A DNA stretch of 64,000 bases from an uncultured Lachnospiraceae bacterium (GCA_910586015.1 CAJUGJ010000013.1:1-64000); one strand, 5' to 3'. Shown: positions 8,283 through 18,186, numbered from the stretch's first letter. Notes: a model not told the origin generated them from the letters alone. Program-made: numbers and translations.

Positions 8283-11200
8283 ATGAAACATATACCATGT
8301 TATCTAGAACAAATTTTATTAGTAAATGAAAAAAAGATTGTTATAGAAGGTTGGATAGTAACTAAAGAAACTAAAATAGATATTTTTTTGGATCAAAATG
8401 GGAAAAAATATAGTTCAAATTTTTTAACATTATATCCAAGAGAAGATGTAGCAAAGACTTTAGAAATTGAGTTAAAAAATGCAAAAGGGTTTTATTGCGT
8501 GTTTGAAGATATTTCTAATGATTTAGTTCGTGTACATATAAAATCAGAAGAACAAGAAGTTTATTGTGAGGAGATAAAGCCTATACCCAAACAAGAGGAA
8601 GAAATATTAAAATTTATTGATAGTATTTCTTATAATATAAAAGAACAAGAATTAAAAATTAGGGGTTGGGCATTTTGTAAGTTCGAAAATCAACCAGTAA
8701 AAGTAAATATATATTCTAAAGGAAAATTATTGGCTGAATTATGTGCAAATAAAGTTAGAAACGATGTTCATACTACATTCCAACGTTATGAAACTTCATT
8801 ATATTGTGGTTTTTCAAAAGTATTATCAAAACAAATAAAGACAAATAAAATAAGTCTATGTTTTATAAGTAAAAAAGGAAAGAAAGAATGGATTCATACT
8901 AATCTTAATCAAGGAAAACAGTCTAAAATCAAAATTTTGGCACAATCAATAGTAAGATTTTATAGAAGAATAAGAAGAGAGAAATTATCTTTAAAAGAGA
9001 TCTTAAAAGAAATAAAGATTACTTTAGATGGAGTAAATAATGAGGTAAAAAAAGCATCTCTAAAAAAGAAAATTGTATTCCATAAAAAAGAAGAAATTTG
9101 GAAAGAAAATAATCAATGTAGTAATAGTTTAAAGGAAGAATTAATAAGGAAAATAGAAGATAAAACTATAGGTATAGTAATAAGTGTAAAATCAGGAAAA
9201 AATCTATATCAGCAGATAGAGAGTATCGACAACCAATATATAAAAGCTTCAGAGGTCTTATTACTTGTAGAAGATAATAGTCAAAAAGAAATTCTTCAAC
9301 AATATGAAAAGGAAAATAAGATTTTTATTTTAACTATTAAAGAAGGATATTTTAGAATCAGTAATTGGAATATACAAAATATCTTATTTATGCAGGAAGG
9401 AATCATATTAGATGAAACTACAATATTACAGTTACTCTTTGAAAATTCTCCTAAACAGTTTGATGTAATTTATTCAGATAGCCAATTCTATAATGGAAAA
9501 TTGAACTTTAAACCCGACTGGTCTCCAGAACATATTTTATCTTGCAATTATATTGGTAATTGTATTTTAACTACAAAATCTTTATTAGTTAAAATATGGG
9601 GACAACAACTACCTTTAAATAAAGAAGCAATATATGATTTTATTTTACGGACATCTGAAATGAATGTAAGAATTGGGCATATTAAAAAAGTTTTATATAA
9701 AGAAGAAAATTCAGAAGACTTGTCAGAGGATTATATAAATCAAAAAAATATTTTAGAAGAATATTTTAGAAGAAAAAAGTTAGATGTTGAGATAAATAAA
9801 AATACACAAATCAATCAGGAAGAGTATCCAATATTTAGTATAAAGTTTTTAAATGAAGGTGAAAAAGTAGATATTATTATACCTACAAAAAACGGAAAAG
9901 ATATATTAAGCCGTTGTATTCGTTCTTTAGAAAAAACATCTTATAAAAACTTTGTAATAACAATTGTAGATAATGCAAGTGATGATCCAGAAATGTTAGA
10001 ATATCTAGAAAAAATTCAAAGTGATAGAATTCGTGTACGAAGGATTGAAAATGAAAGTAAAAAGGGATTTTCCTATTCCTATATAAATAATCAAGCAGCA
10101 TTACAAAGTGAGTGTGAATATTTACTATTTTTAAATAATGATACTGAAATAATTACAAGAGATTGGCTATCTTGTATGGTTGGTTATTTAAATATAAATC
10201 AAGTGGGAATTGTAGGAGCAAAACTGTTATTTCCAGATGAAACCATTCAACATGCAGGTATTATAATGGGATTGCATGATAAGATGGCAGGACCAGCGTT
10301 TAAATTACTGTCTATAAAAGAAAAGGGATACCTTAATTTTGAAAATACTACTAGAAATTATTCTGCTGTAACTGCTGCCTGTCTTTTAATTCGAAAGAAG
10401 GATTTTTTTTCAGTTGGAATGTTTGATAATAAGGAATTTTCGGTTGCCTATAATGATTTAGATCTATGTATGAAAGTAATAAATCAACTTAAAAAAACAA
10501 ATGTATTTGTTGCAGAAGCTATGTTATATCATTATGAAGGTGCAACGAGAGGATATGTAGATAAAATAGAAGAAACAGTAGCATTTCGTGAAAAATATAA
10601 AACTTATAAAGATAGTTATTATAACTGTAATCTATCCACAGAAAATGAATATTTTGAACTATCTACTGCTTGTACGTTAACTGCTCCAAAACTTCGTATT
10701 CCAAAGGTAATGTTTATATTACATAATTTAAATTATGAGGGTGCACCTTTACAAATACTTGAAATTGCAAAAGGATTATCTAAACAAGGAAAAATTTTAG
10801 TTGAAATTGCAGCAGCTTCAGATGGAAAACTTACAAAAAAGATTAGAGAAGAATTTAGTATAAATCCAGTTATAATTCCATGTGAAATAAAAAAATTAAA
10901 AAATTATAGAGAATATGAAGAAATAGTAAAACAATATATGCAGTCTATGAAAGAAAAAGAAATTGATCTTGTGGTAGCAAATACTATTGAATGTTTTTTC
11001 GCAGTTGAAGCAGCAAAACAATTAGGTATTAAAGCAATTTGGGCAATTCATGAAAGTGTAGATTGTTTTCAGTATTTTTCTTCTTTAAATTGGAAGATAC
11101 AGCAAAGCTATTTAAATTGTTATGGTTATGTATATCGGTTAATTTTTTGTGCAAAAGCAACACAAGTCATGTATAAAGACGTAGATATAAACTATAGTTC

Positions 11201-11864
11201 TGAAACAATACATAATGGAGTAGTTTTTGATAAAATTGAAGAATATAAAAAGAAATATTCTATTTCAGATGCTAAAAAACATCTCTCTATTTCAGAAGAT
11301 ACATTAATGATCTTAATTCTTGGAAATACATGTATAAGAAAAGGACAATTAGACTTTGTAAAATCAGTAAAACGGTTAAAGGAAGAGCTACCAAAACAAA
11401 AGATGCTTTTTTATATTGTAGGAGGAGTAGAGGGAGAATATTTAGAAGAAATACAAGAGTATATTATAGAAAATCAATTACAAAAAGATGTAATTATTAT
11501 TATGCAAACAAATCAGACAGAACAATATTATCGAGCGAGTGATATATTTGTTTGCACTTCTTATAATGAATCATATCCAAGAGTAATTTTAGAAGCAATG
11601 GCATTTGAATTACCAATTATAACAACACCTGTATTTGGAATTTCAGAACAGGTTTATGAAAATATAAATGGATATTTCTTTTCTCCTGGTGATATAGAAA
11701 ATATGACTGAAAAAATAAAACAGTTAATTTGTAATCCAGAGTGCAGAAAAAAGTTTGCGACAAATTCAAAAACGGTTCTTCGTTTTATTAATAGTTACGA
11801 AGAAATGATAGAAAAATATAGTCAAGTAATTCAACAAGCATGGATTAGTTCTTATCGAAAATAA
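8283..11864 (+). CDS. Multi-domain glycosyltransferase (two beta domains, degenerate GT2, GT2, GT4)
   Basis: A 1193-residue protein. Residues about 1-105 and 115-205 are two related beta-type modules with the pattern ...EGW or RGWA...R.DV...GF. Residues about 290-485 align by eye with the first GT2 domain of the gene at 2338 (FDVIYSD, FKPDWSP, DFILRTSEM), but the place of the FLDCDDT metal motif reads LFMQEGIIL, so it is probably inactive. Residues about 525-755 are a normal-looking GT2 (IIIPTKNG, LLFLNNDTE, NDLDLCMKV). Residues about 807-1190 are a GT4 domain (LGNTCIRKGQLDF, then SDIFVCTSYNESYPRVILEA). It probably adds at least two sugars to the repeat unit. It is separated by 33 bases from the HAD-type gene at 11898. 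Confidence 0.85.
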   Translation: MKHIPCYLEQILLVNEKKIVIEGWIVTKETKIDIFLDQNGKKYSSNFLTLYPREDVAKTLEIELKNAKGFYCVFEDISNDLVRVHIKSEEQEVYCEEIKPIPKQEEEILKFIDSISYNIKEQELKIRGWAFCKFENQPVKVNIYSKGKLLAELCANKVRNDVHTTFQRYETSLYCGFSKVLSKQIKTNKISLCFISKKGKKEWIHTNLNQGKQSKIKILAQSIVRFYRRIRREKLSLKEILKEIKITLDGVNNEVKKASLKKKIVFHKKEEIWKENNQCSNSLKEELIRKIEDKTIGIVISVKSGKNLYQQIESIDNQYIKASEVLLLVEDNSQKEILQQYEKENKIFILTIKEGYFRISNWNIQNILFMQEGIILDETTILQLLFENSPKQFDVIYSDSQFYNGKLNFKPDWSPEHILSCNYIGNCILTTKSLLVKIWGQQLPLNKEAIYDFILRTSEMNVRIGHIKKVLYKEENSEDLSEDYINQKNILEEYFRRKKLDVEINKNTQINQEEYPIFSIKFLNEGEKVDIIIPTKNGKDILSRCIRSLEKTSYKNFVITIVDNASDDPEMLEYLEKIQSDRIRVRRIENESKKGFSYSYINNQAALQSECEYLLFLNNDTEIITRDWLSCMVGYLNINQVGIVGAKLLFPDETIQHAGIIMGLHDKMAGPAFKLLSIKEKGYLNFENTTRNYSAVTAACLLIRKKDFFSVGMFDNKEFSVAYNDLDLCMKVINQLKKTNVFVAEAMLYHYEGATRGYVDKIEETVAFREKYKTYKDSYYNCNLSTENEYFELSTACTLTAPKLRIPKVMFILHNLNYEGAPLQILEIAKGLSKQGKILVEIAAASDGKLTKKIREEFSINPVIIPCEIKKLKNYREYEEIVKQYMQSMKEKEIDLVVANTIECFFAVEAAKQLGIKAIWAIHESVDCFQYFSSLNWKIQQSYLNCYGYVYRLIFCAKATQVMYKDVDINYSSETIHNGVVFDKIEEYKKKYSISDAKKHLSISEDTLMILILGNTCIRKGQLDFVKSVKRLKEELPKQKMLFYIVGGVEGEYLEEIQEYIIENQLQKDVIIIMQTNQTEQYYRASDIFVCTSYNESYPRVILEAMAFELPIITTPVFGISEQVYENINGYFFSPGDIENMTEKIKQLICNPECRKKFATNSKTVLRFINSYEEMIEKYSQVIQQAWISSYRK

Positions 11865-11897
11865 TATGGATATTTAAAATAATTCAGGGAGGTAAAA

Positions 11898-14273
11898 ATG
11901 AAAGTTCTGACATTAGATATTTGGGATACAGTCTTACGTAGAGAATGTGCACCAGATGAAACTAAATTAGCAGTGGCAAGATTTCTTTTGACCTATTTCC
12001 GAGAACTTATTAATATAGAATTTTATTCAGATATCTTTTCAATTCAGCAGATAAGACAAAAATGTGAGTGGAACTTGGCACAAGCTTCAAAAGAAGCTGG
12101 AAAAGATGATGAATACCAAATACAAGAGGTGCTAGAAGCTACTTTAGATGAAATTATTAAAGGGCAATTAGAGATTTCTACTAAAAAGAATTTAATAGAA
12201 AAGTTAGTAGAAATAGAACTACAACAAGAAATACAATTAACACGATTAGATCATAATATTGTAGAAGAGATCAAAAAATATAAATCAGATCGAATTTATT
12301 TATTATCTGACTTTTATTATCCTTCTAACTTAATGACAAAAATCTTAAGCAGATATGAAACTCAACTTCCTTTAGATGGTATTTTTATTTCATGTGATTC
12401 TGGTTATAACAAAAAAAGTGGAAGATTATTTTCTTATATAGAAAGTCAACTCCATATTACTCCAAGTGAACATTTTCATTTAGGAGATAATAAAAAAGCA
12501 GATGTTGAAATTCCTAAAAAAATGGGGATCAATAGTATACAATATCTACCTGAACAAGAACAAAAACAGAGAGAATTAAAAGAACTACATTATAAACAAA
12601 GACTAGAAGGAAATTTAGAGGGATATTTAGAAAAGGTTAAAAAAGATTTACCAGGACAAGGAAATCTAATTGGAGAAAAATATTCTCTAATATTTTTTGA
12701 CTTTGTTTATGAAATTTTAGAAAAAGCAATTCAAAGGAAAGCAAAGAAGATATATTATTTTACACGTGAGGGGGAATTTTTTAAGAAGATCCACGAAGAA
12801 ATTATTAAGACAGATTTATTTTCAGAGTTTGTACCAAGAGCAGAAATGTTAGAAGTAAGTAGAATGGCTACATTCGCTCCTTCTGTATATAATGCAAATC
12901 TTGAAGAATGGATGAGATTATGGATTCAATATCATGATCAATCTTTTAGTACATTTTTTACTTCTCTTGATATTAATATTGAACCTTACATGAGTTTCTT
13001 AGAAAAATATGAAATCCAATCTCAAGAAATTATTTATAAAATTTATGAAGATGAACGAGTAAAAAGTTTATTAAATGATAAAAATTTTAAAGAAAAAATA
13101 TCAGAAGAATTACAAAAAAAGAGAGAATTAATAAAAAAATATTTTGAAGAAAAAGGCATTTTTAAAGGAAAAGAAAATTTATTTATTGTAGATATTGGAT
13201 GGAGAGGATCTATTCAAGATAACATTGCAATTTTATTTCCAGAAAAACAAATTTATGGATATTATCTTGGTCTATTTGAGCCTTTTTATCCGCCAGTTTC
13301 TAATACAGAAAAGGAAGCGTTTTTATCCAACCAAAATGCAGAAGAATATTTATGGTGCCTTAGTTATGTTGATCCAATTGAAATGCTTTGTAATTCTAAT
13401 AGTGGTAGTACAATGGGGTATCGGATAGAATCCAATAAAGTAAAAGCAATAAAACAGAAAGTGAAAGAAGAAGATAATGTATATTTTAAATTTACAAAAA
13501 ATTTTCAGCAAGAGATTCTTTCAACTATAAAAATTTGGTGTAATTTTGCAAAATGTTATTCTATGATGGCAATAGAACTAAAACCTTATGCTTTAGAAAG
13601 TCTAAAAAATTTAGTTACTGATCCAGATCCTAGTTTAATAGATATGTATTTTCAACTGAAACATAATGAAAACTTTGGAAGAGGATTATTAGAAAGTAAA
13701 GAACAAACATTATCGTTAATAAAAATCTTTAAAGCTTATTACTCCAAAAAAGCAAGAGAAACATTATTTCGTTTAATAGAACAATGTCATTGGCCTCAAG
13801 CATTATTAAAAAAATATCATTTACCTTGGTTAAATGAATATAACCAGAAGTTAAAACAAAATTTTGTAGAATATATTTCTCCATTTAGTCTAAAAGATAG
13901 TGCAATAGTTGATATTTCAAAATATCAAGAAGAATCAAGAGAAATTAAATTTTATATTGAAGAATTTGAATGTAAAGAACAATATTTGGATATTAAAGGT
14001 TGGGCACTAATACCAGGAATAAATAGTAAATCATGCAAAATTTTCTTTTCTTTCTTTAACTCTGAAAGGACTTACTATTTTACAGTAAAAACAATATTAA
14101 GGAAGGATGTTACAAATCATTTTTCTGATGGAACAAACTATCATTATAGTGGATTTTTGGTCCATATTTTAATGAGCAAACTTCTTTCGGGAAAATATCA
14201 AGGACAAATTCTTATTATTGAGGAAGAAAAAAGAATGAGTAAAATAAATATACAAAAAAATATACAAATATAG
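11898..14273 (+). CDS. Large HAD-superfamily protein of polysaccharide loci with C-terminal beta module
   Basis: A 791-residue protein. The N-terminal about 220 residues are a HAD domain: motif I LDIWDT (D7), motif II LLSDFYYP, a motif III lysine in KKSGRLF, and motif IV GDNKKAD. Motif I has Asp at +3 and Trp at +2, so the usual acid/base Asp at +2 of phosphatases is absent. Residues about 260-600 are a region seen with this HAD type in glycan clusters (YYFTREGEF, then IVDIGWRGSIQ). The last about 100 residues (GWALIPG...RKDV...GF) repeat the beta module found twice in the preceding gene product. The SD GGGAGG supports ATG 11898. The substrate is unknown. Confidence 0.75.
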   Translation: MKVLTLDIWDTVLRRECAPDETKLAVARFLLTYFRELINIEFYSDIFSIQQIRQKCEWNLAQASKEAGKDDEYQIQEVLEATLDEIIKGQLEISTKKNLIEKLVEIELQQEIQLTRLDHNIVEEIKKYKSDRIYLLSDFYYPSNLMTKILSRYETQLPLDGIFISCDSGYNKKSGRLFSYIESQLHITPSEHFHLGDNKKADVEIPKKMGINSIQYLPEQEQKQRELKELHYKQRLEGNLEGYLEKVKKDLPGQGNLIGEKYSLIFFDFVYEILEKAIQRKAKKIYYFTREGEFFKKIHEEIIKTDLFSEFVPRAEMLEVSRMATFAPSVYNANLEEWMRLWIQYHDQSFSTFFTSLDINIEPYMSFLEKYEIQSQEIIYKIYEDERVKSLLNDKNFKEKISEELQKKRELIKKYFEEKGIFKGKENLFIVDIGWRGSIQDNIAILFPEKQIYGYYLGLFEPFYPPVSNTEKEAFLSNQNAEEYLWCLSYVDPIEMLCNSNSGSTMGYRIESNKVKAIKQKVKEEDNVYFKFTKNFQQEILSTIKIWCNFAKCYSMMAIELKPYALESLKNLVTDPDPSLIDMYFQLKHNENFGRGLLESKEQTLSLIKIFKAYYSKKARETLFRLIEQCHWPQALLKKYHLPWLNEYNQKLKQNFVEYISPFSLKDSAIVDISKYQEESREIKFYIEEFECKEQYLDIKGWALIPGINSKSCKIFFSFFNSERTYYFTVKTILRKDVTNHFSDGTNYHYSGFLVHILMSKLLSGKYQGQILIIEEEKRMSKINIQKNIQI

Positions 14274-14319
14274 TGAAGTAAAAATTTGTATAATAAGTAA
14301 TTTTATTAAAAGGAGAACT

Positions 14320-14355
14320 ATGATTTTAAAAATCATAAATATAACATGTATATAA
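14320..14355 (+). other. Possible 11-codon leader ORF overlapping the YfhO-like gene start
   Basis: The strong site AAAGGAG at 14309-14315 is spaced for the ATG at 14320, which reads MILKIINITCI and stops at 14355. The large gene starts at 14346 in another frame and has no SD of its own. Translation could be coupled through the short ORF. The sequence also contains the near-palindrome ATGATTTT/AAAATCAT (14320-14336), which could hide the start. This may be incidental. Confidence 0.3.
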
Positions 14356-17300
14356 AAAAAGAAAACAAAAAAATATTAATATTTACTACATTTGTACTAA
14401 TAGGAACGATTTTTATATATTTATTTTCATCTTTTTGGGTTGCAAATAAAATTATTTCGCCACTCAATGTATCAAAAGTAAAAACGATCTATGGAGAAGA
14501 ATTATATCAAAATAGAAAAGATTTTAATCTTATAGATGATAGTATTGTTTCTGAATCTACAGATCCTTGGCTTATTTGGACACCAAATAGTCCCCCTACT
14601 TATATAAAAATTATAGTAGATAAAATTTCGAAAGATACTTTTGCACAGATATTTTATGCAAATGAAGAAGAAATCTTTACAGAAGAAAAGTCAATTGGGT
14701 TTACTTTAACAAAAGGAGTACAAAAAGTCCAATTACCTTTAAAAGATAACTTTAATGGAAAATTAAGGTTAGATTTAACAAATGAATCAGATATTAAAAT
14801 TTCAATCAGTAAAATTGAATATTCTACAACTCCAATAGAACTAAAAACAATTTTTACTATTTTTGCTATATTAGAAGTTTTCTTTCTTACTATCCTTTTT
14901 TTATTCTTTTTTAAAACTTCTACTATAAGAAAGGGATATGATTTCTGGCTTAAAATAGATATACAAAAAAGATCCTTATTTCTTTTAACTTTACTTTTAA
15001 GTTTTTCCTGTATCATTATTTATGGAAAAATAATGATTGATAAAAAGGTTTTTATATATACCGATATTGGAGGGGATACACTAAATGCCTATTTTGCATT
15101 TTATAATTACCTTACAGATTCTTTAAGAGAATTCGACTTTTCAGATTGGACATTTTTTTATGGATTAGGAACAAGTAATATTAAATTTTCTATCTATATG
15201 GCAGATCCATTTTCATTTTTGGTTATTATTGTTAGTTCTATATTTGGAAATGAAGTTATTTCATACATGTTACTTCTTAGTCATATTTTAAAAATTATAA
15301 TTTGTGGTTTACTTTGTTATAAATATCTCGGATTTTTTCAAATATCTGAACAGGCAAAAGGAATTGCTTCCTATATCTTTGCATTTAACGGATTTTTAAT
15401 TTTATGGGGACAGCATTATTTTTTAGGAAGTTTTTGTTTTTATAGTATCTTAATTCTTATTTGTATAGAAAATATTTTAAGATATGAAAAAGGTATATTA
15501 CTACTTAGTTTTGTTACTACTTTTATAGCTATATTTTCTGTTTATTGTGCTTATATGATTTTACTTTTTAGTGGCATATATGCTTTCTTCCGTTTGCTAG
15601 ATAATTTACAAAAAGGAAAAATAAGAGAGACTATATATAAAGCATTAAAATTAGTAGGTTCTGTAATGTTAGGATTATCTATATCAGCAATAATGTTTCT
15701 TCCGCAAGTACATAATCTATTAAATGTGACAGACAGGTTAGATTCCTCAGTAAGTACATTAGAAAAACTTATATTTTATTTAAAACAATGTTTTAATAAA
15801 TCAGTGATTGTAGAGTATTTAAAACAATTTTTATCTAATAATCTTAACGGGATAGGGAATGGATATATAGGTTCTGCTAATTATTATGAAGTTCCTCAAT
15901 TATTTTTTTCTATATTCTTTTTCATATTCTTTATACAGTATTTTTGTAATATTTATAGAAAAAGTTATACTAAGAAACAAAAAATAATTCGATATTTGGC
16001 TATTACCTTAGTTGTACTATTAGTTTTTCAGCCTACATTATCTATGATACTAAATGGTTTTGCTTATCCATTTGGAAGATATACATTTTTATTAATGCCT
16101 TTATTTGCATTAGTAACGGCTATAACATTAGATGATATTTTAATTAAAAAATATATAAATATTTACGCTCTGCTCTTTTCAGTAATTGTAATTGTTTATA
16201 TAGGAAACTTACAAATTCCAAAGAGTCAAGAGAGTATTATAGAGAAACTACAGATTTTAAATTGTCTACTACTTTTAATTTTTTGTGGCTCTTTGTTGAG
16301 ACAGAAAAAAATAAGTTATAGATTATTAACTATTTTAGTTGGAATTAATCTTATATGTGATAGTTATTTGACTACAAATGCAAGAGGACTTTTACAACAA
16401 CAGTCGCAAATTATACAACAACCTAGAGGTAATAAGGATACAATGGATGCCCTAAAGTACCTACAAGAGATAGACTCGTCTTTTTACAGAGTAGAAAAAA
16501 CATATTATGATAATAATGCACTTACTGATTCATTAATACAGGGATATTATGGGATTTCTACTTATAATTCTACTTTAAATAAAAATATAATTGATTTTAA
16601 TAATAATTTTATGAAAGAAGAAGATAATAATTGGTTTGCACAATTTATATTTAGTAATAATCCTGATAATTTAACACAATATTCTCTTCTTGGTATGAAG
16701 TATTTATTGACAAAAAGATTACCACAATATATGCAGCAATTTGAAATTTTGAATAAATTTGGAGATGTTTATGTATTACACAATAAAAATGTAGATAGTG
16801 CTATAGCTTTTTATGAACATTTAATTTCAAGAGAAGAGTTTGATTCTTTGTCATATATTGAAAAGTTAGATGTTTATTCTTGTGCTATGGTAGTAGAGAA
16901 TGAACAAGAAAAAGTTATTTCTTATTCAGAAATTTATAAGGAATTAAATTATCAAGACATTACTTTAGATTGTGCTATACGAAAAGATCAAAGTAACATA
17001 TCACAAACAATGGAAGTTTTGGATGGGGAAGAAATTATTTTTCTTTCTAATTTGGAAGCAAGAAACAGTATTTACTTTCAATTTGATATTGCCTGTAATT
17101 TTGATGGAAGCATATCAATAGTCGCAGATAATGGGAATGGATATTTAGAAGAAAATGTACATTATGAAACAGTATCACAAGGAAGAGAGAAAAGCATAAA
17201 ATATTTGTTGCCAGAAAATACAACTTCTATTCGTATAAACGGTACTTCAACAGTATTTTCAATTAAAAATTTTAAGTTATTAGAATTAAAAAAATCTTTG

Positions 17301-17624
17301 ATTCCACAGATACAAACACAGGAGTTAGAGCTAGACAAAAAAGAAGATATATTATCAGGAATTGTTACAACTAAAACAGATGGATATCTATTCTTACCAG
17401 TAGTATATCAAGATGGATGGAAAGCAGAATTAGATCAAAAACCAGTAGAATTGATTCAAGCAGATGCAGGATTTATTGGTTTAAGGTTATCACAGGGAAC
17501 ACATTCATTTTGTTTAAAGTATGAAATGCCTTGGAAAAAGCAAGGGGCAATATTGTCCTTATTTGGGGTAACAATATGGGGAGTTCTTTTATTAAAAGAA
17601 AAGAGAAAAAGAACTGAAAATTAA
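14346..17624 (+). CDS. YfhO-family GT-C membrane glycosyltransferase
   Basis: A 1092-residue multispanning protein of the YfhO type, which transfers a sugar from a polyprenyl-phosphate donor to a surface polymer outside the membrane. Topology reads as one N-terminal membrane segment (about 10-31), an outside beta domain (about 45-165), a second segment (about 172-195), then about 11 more segments to about residue 670 and a large C-terminal outside domain. The first big outer loop has TDIGGDTLNAYFAFYNY, the region holding the catalytic Asp in this family, followed by ADPFSFL. In Bacillus subtilis YfhO works with CsbB. A CsbB-like GT2 is encoded here at 20588. The N-terminal outside domain resembles that of the Wzm permease at 4109. 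Confidence 0.85.
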   Translation: MYIKKENKKILIFTTFVLIGTIFIYLFSSFWVANKIISPLNVSKVKTIYGEELYQNRKDFNLIDDSIVSESTDPWLIWTPNSPPTYIKIIVDKISKDTFAQIFYANEEEIFTEEKSIGFTLTKGVQKVQLPLKDNFNGKLRLDLTNESDIKISISKIEYSTTPIELKTIFTIFAILEVFFLTILFLFFFKTSTIRKGYDFWLKIDIQKRSLFLLTLLLSFSCIIIYGKIMIDKKVFIYTDIGGDTLNAYFAFYNYLTDSLREFDFSDWTFFYGLGTSNIKFSIYMADPFSFLVIIVSSIFGNEVISYMLLLSHILKIIICGLLCYKYLGFFQISEQAKGIASYIFAFNGFLILWGQHYFLGSFCFYSILILICIENILRYEKGILLLSFVTTFIAIFSVYCAYMILLFSGIYAFFRLLDNLQKGKIRETIYKALKLVGSVMLGLSISAIMFLPQVHNLLNVTDRLDSSVSTLEKLIFYLKQCFNKSVIVEYLKQFLSNNLNGIGNGYIGSANYYEVPQLFFSIFFFIFFIQYFCNIYRKSYTKKQKIIRYLAITLVVLLVFQPTLSMILNGFAYPFGRYTFLLMPLFALVTAITLDDILIKKYINIYALLFSVIVIVYIGNLQIPKSQESIIEKLQILNCLLLLIFCGSLLRQKKISYRLLTILVGINLICDSYLTTNARGLLQQQSQIIQQPRGNKDTMDALKYLQEIDSSFYRVEKTYYDNNALTDSLIQGYYGISTYNSTLNKNIIDFNNNFMKEEDNNWFAQFIFSNNPDNLTQYSLLGMKYLLTKRLPQYMQQFEILNKFGDVYVLHNKNVDSAIAFYEHLISREEFDSLSYIEKLDVYSCAMVVENEQEKVISYSEIYKELNYQDITLDCAIRKDQSNISQTMEVLDGEEIIFLSNLEARNSIYFQFDIACNFDGSISIVADNGNGYLEENVHYETVSQGREKSIKYLLPENTTSIRINGTSTVFSIKNFKLLELKKSLIPQIQTQELELDKKEDILSGIVTTKTDGYLFLPVVYQDGWKAELDQKPVELIQADAGFIGLRLSQGTHSFCLKYEMPWKKQGAILSLFGVTIWGVLLLKEKRKRTEN

Positions 17625-17674
17625 AATTTTCAATCAAATTTTTAGATATCATATAAAAGTGAGGCTAGAATATA

Positions 17675-18186
17675 ATGATTTTATTTGGAATTTATTCTTG
17701 AGTACAAAGTATTTTATATCATATAATGGAATATTTACCATCGAGTATTCGAACATGTATTTTTAAATTATGTTTAAACAAATTTGGAAAGAATTCTTTT
17801 ATTGATTATAAAACTTATATTAGATATCTAAAAAGGTAAGTATCGGAAATAATGTTACTATTAATAGAGGCGTAAGATTATTTTCATCTTATCATTTAAA
17901 AGACGTTATTATTGAAATAGAAGATAATTGTGCTATCGATCCAGAGGTTTGTATGTTTGCTGCAGGACATGATTATAGAGAGCTATCATTACCAAATACA
18001 GCTGCTAGTATACATATTGGAAAACATGTTTGGATTGGAGGAAGAAGTATAATTCTTCAGGGAGTGAATATTGGAGAAGGAGCAATCATTGCCGCAGGCT
18101 CTATAGTTACGAAAGATGTTGAAAGTTATAGTATTTATGCAGGGGTTCCAGCAAGAAAGATAAAGGATAGAACGATAGATAAATGA
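17675..18186 (+). pseudogene. Hexapeptide-repeat acyltransferase, disrupted
   Basis: The 3' part (from about 17836 to 18186) encodes a left-handed beta-helix acetyltransferase tail: SIGNNVTINRGVRLF, AAGHDYRE, GKHVWIGGRSIILQGV, AGVPARKIKD. The 5' part, from ATG 17726, encodes MEYLPSSIRTCIFK...IDYKTYIRYLKR and stops at 17839. The two parts join if one A is added to the A run at 17830-17834. In the upstream frame there is also an ATG at 17675 with an in-frame TGA at 17699, just where homologues have extra N-terminal residues. One or two lesions therefore separate it from a normal O-acetyltransferase. A sequencing error could explain the A-run lesion. Confidence 0.75.

Noticed and set aside
17610..17632. 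Palindrome GAAAATTAAAATTTTC as terminator of the yfhO-like gene
   Set aside because: All A/T except the ends, with almost no loop. It is likely base composition rather than a working terminator.
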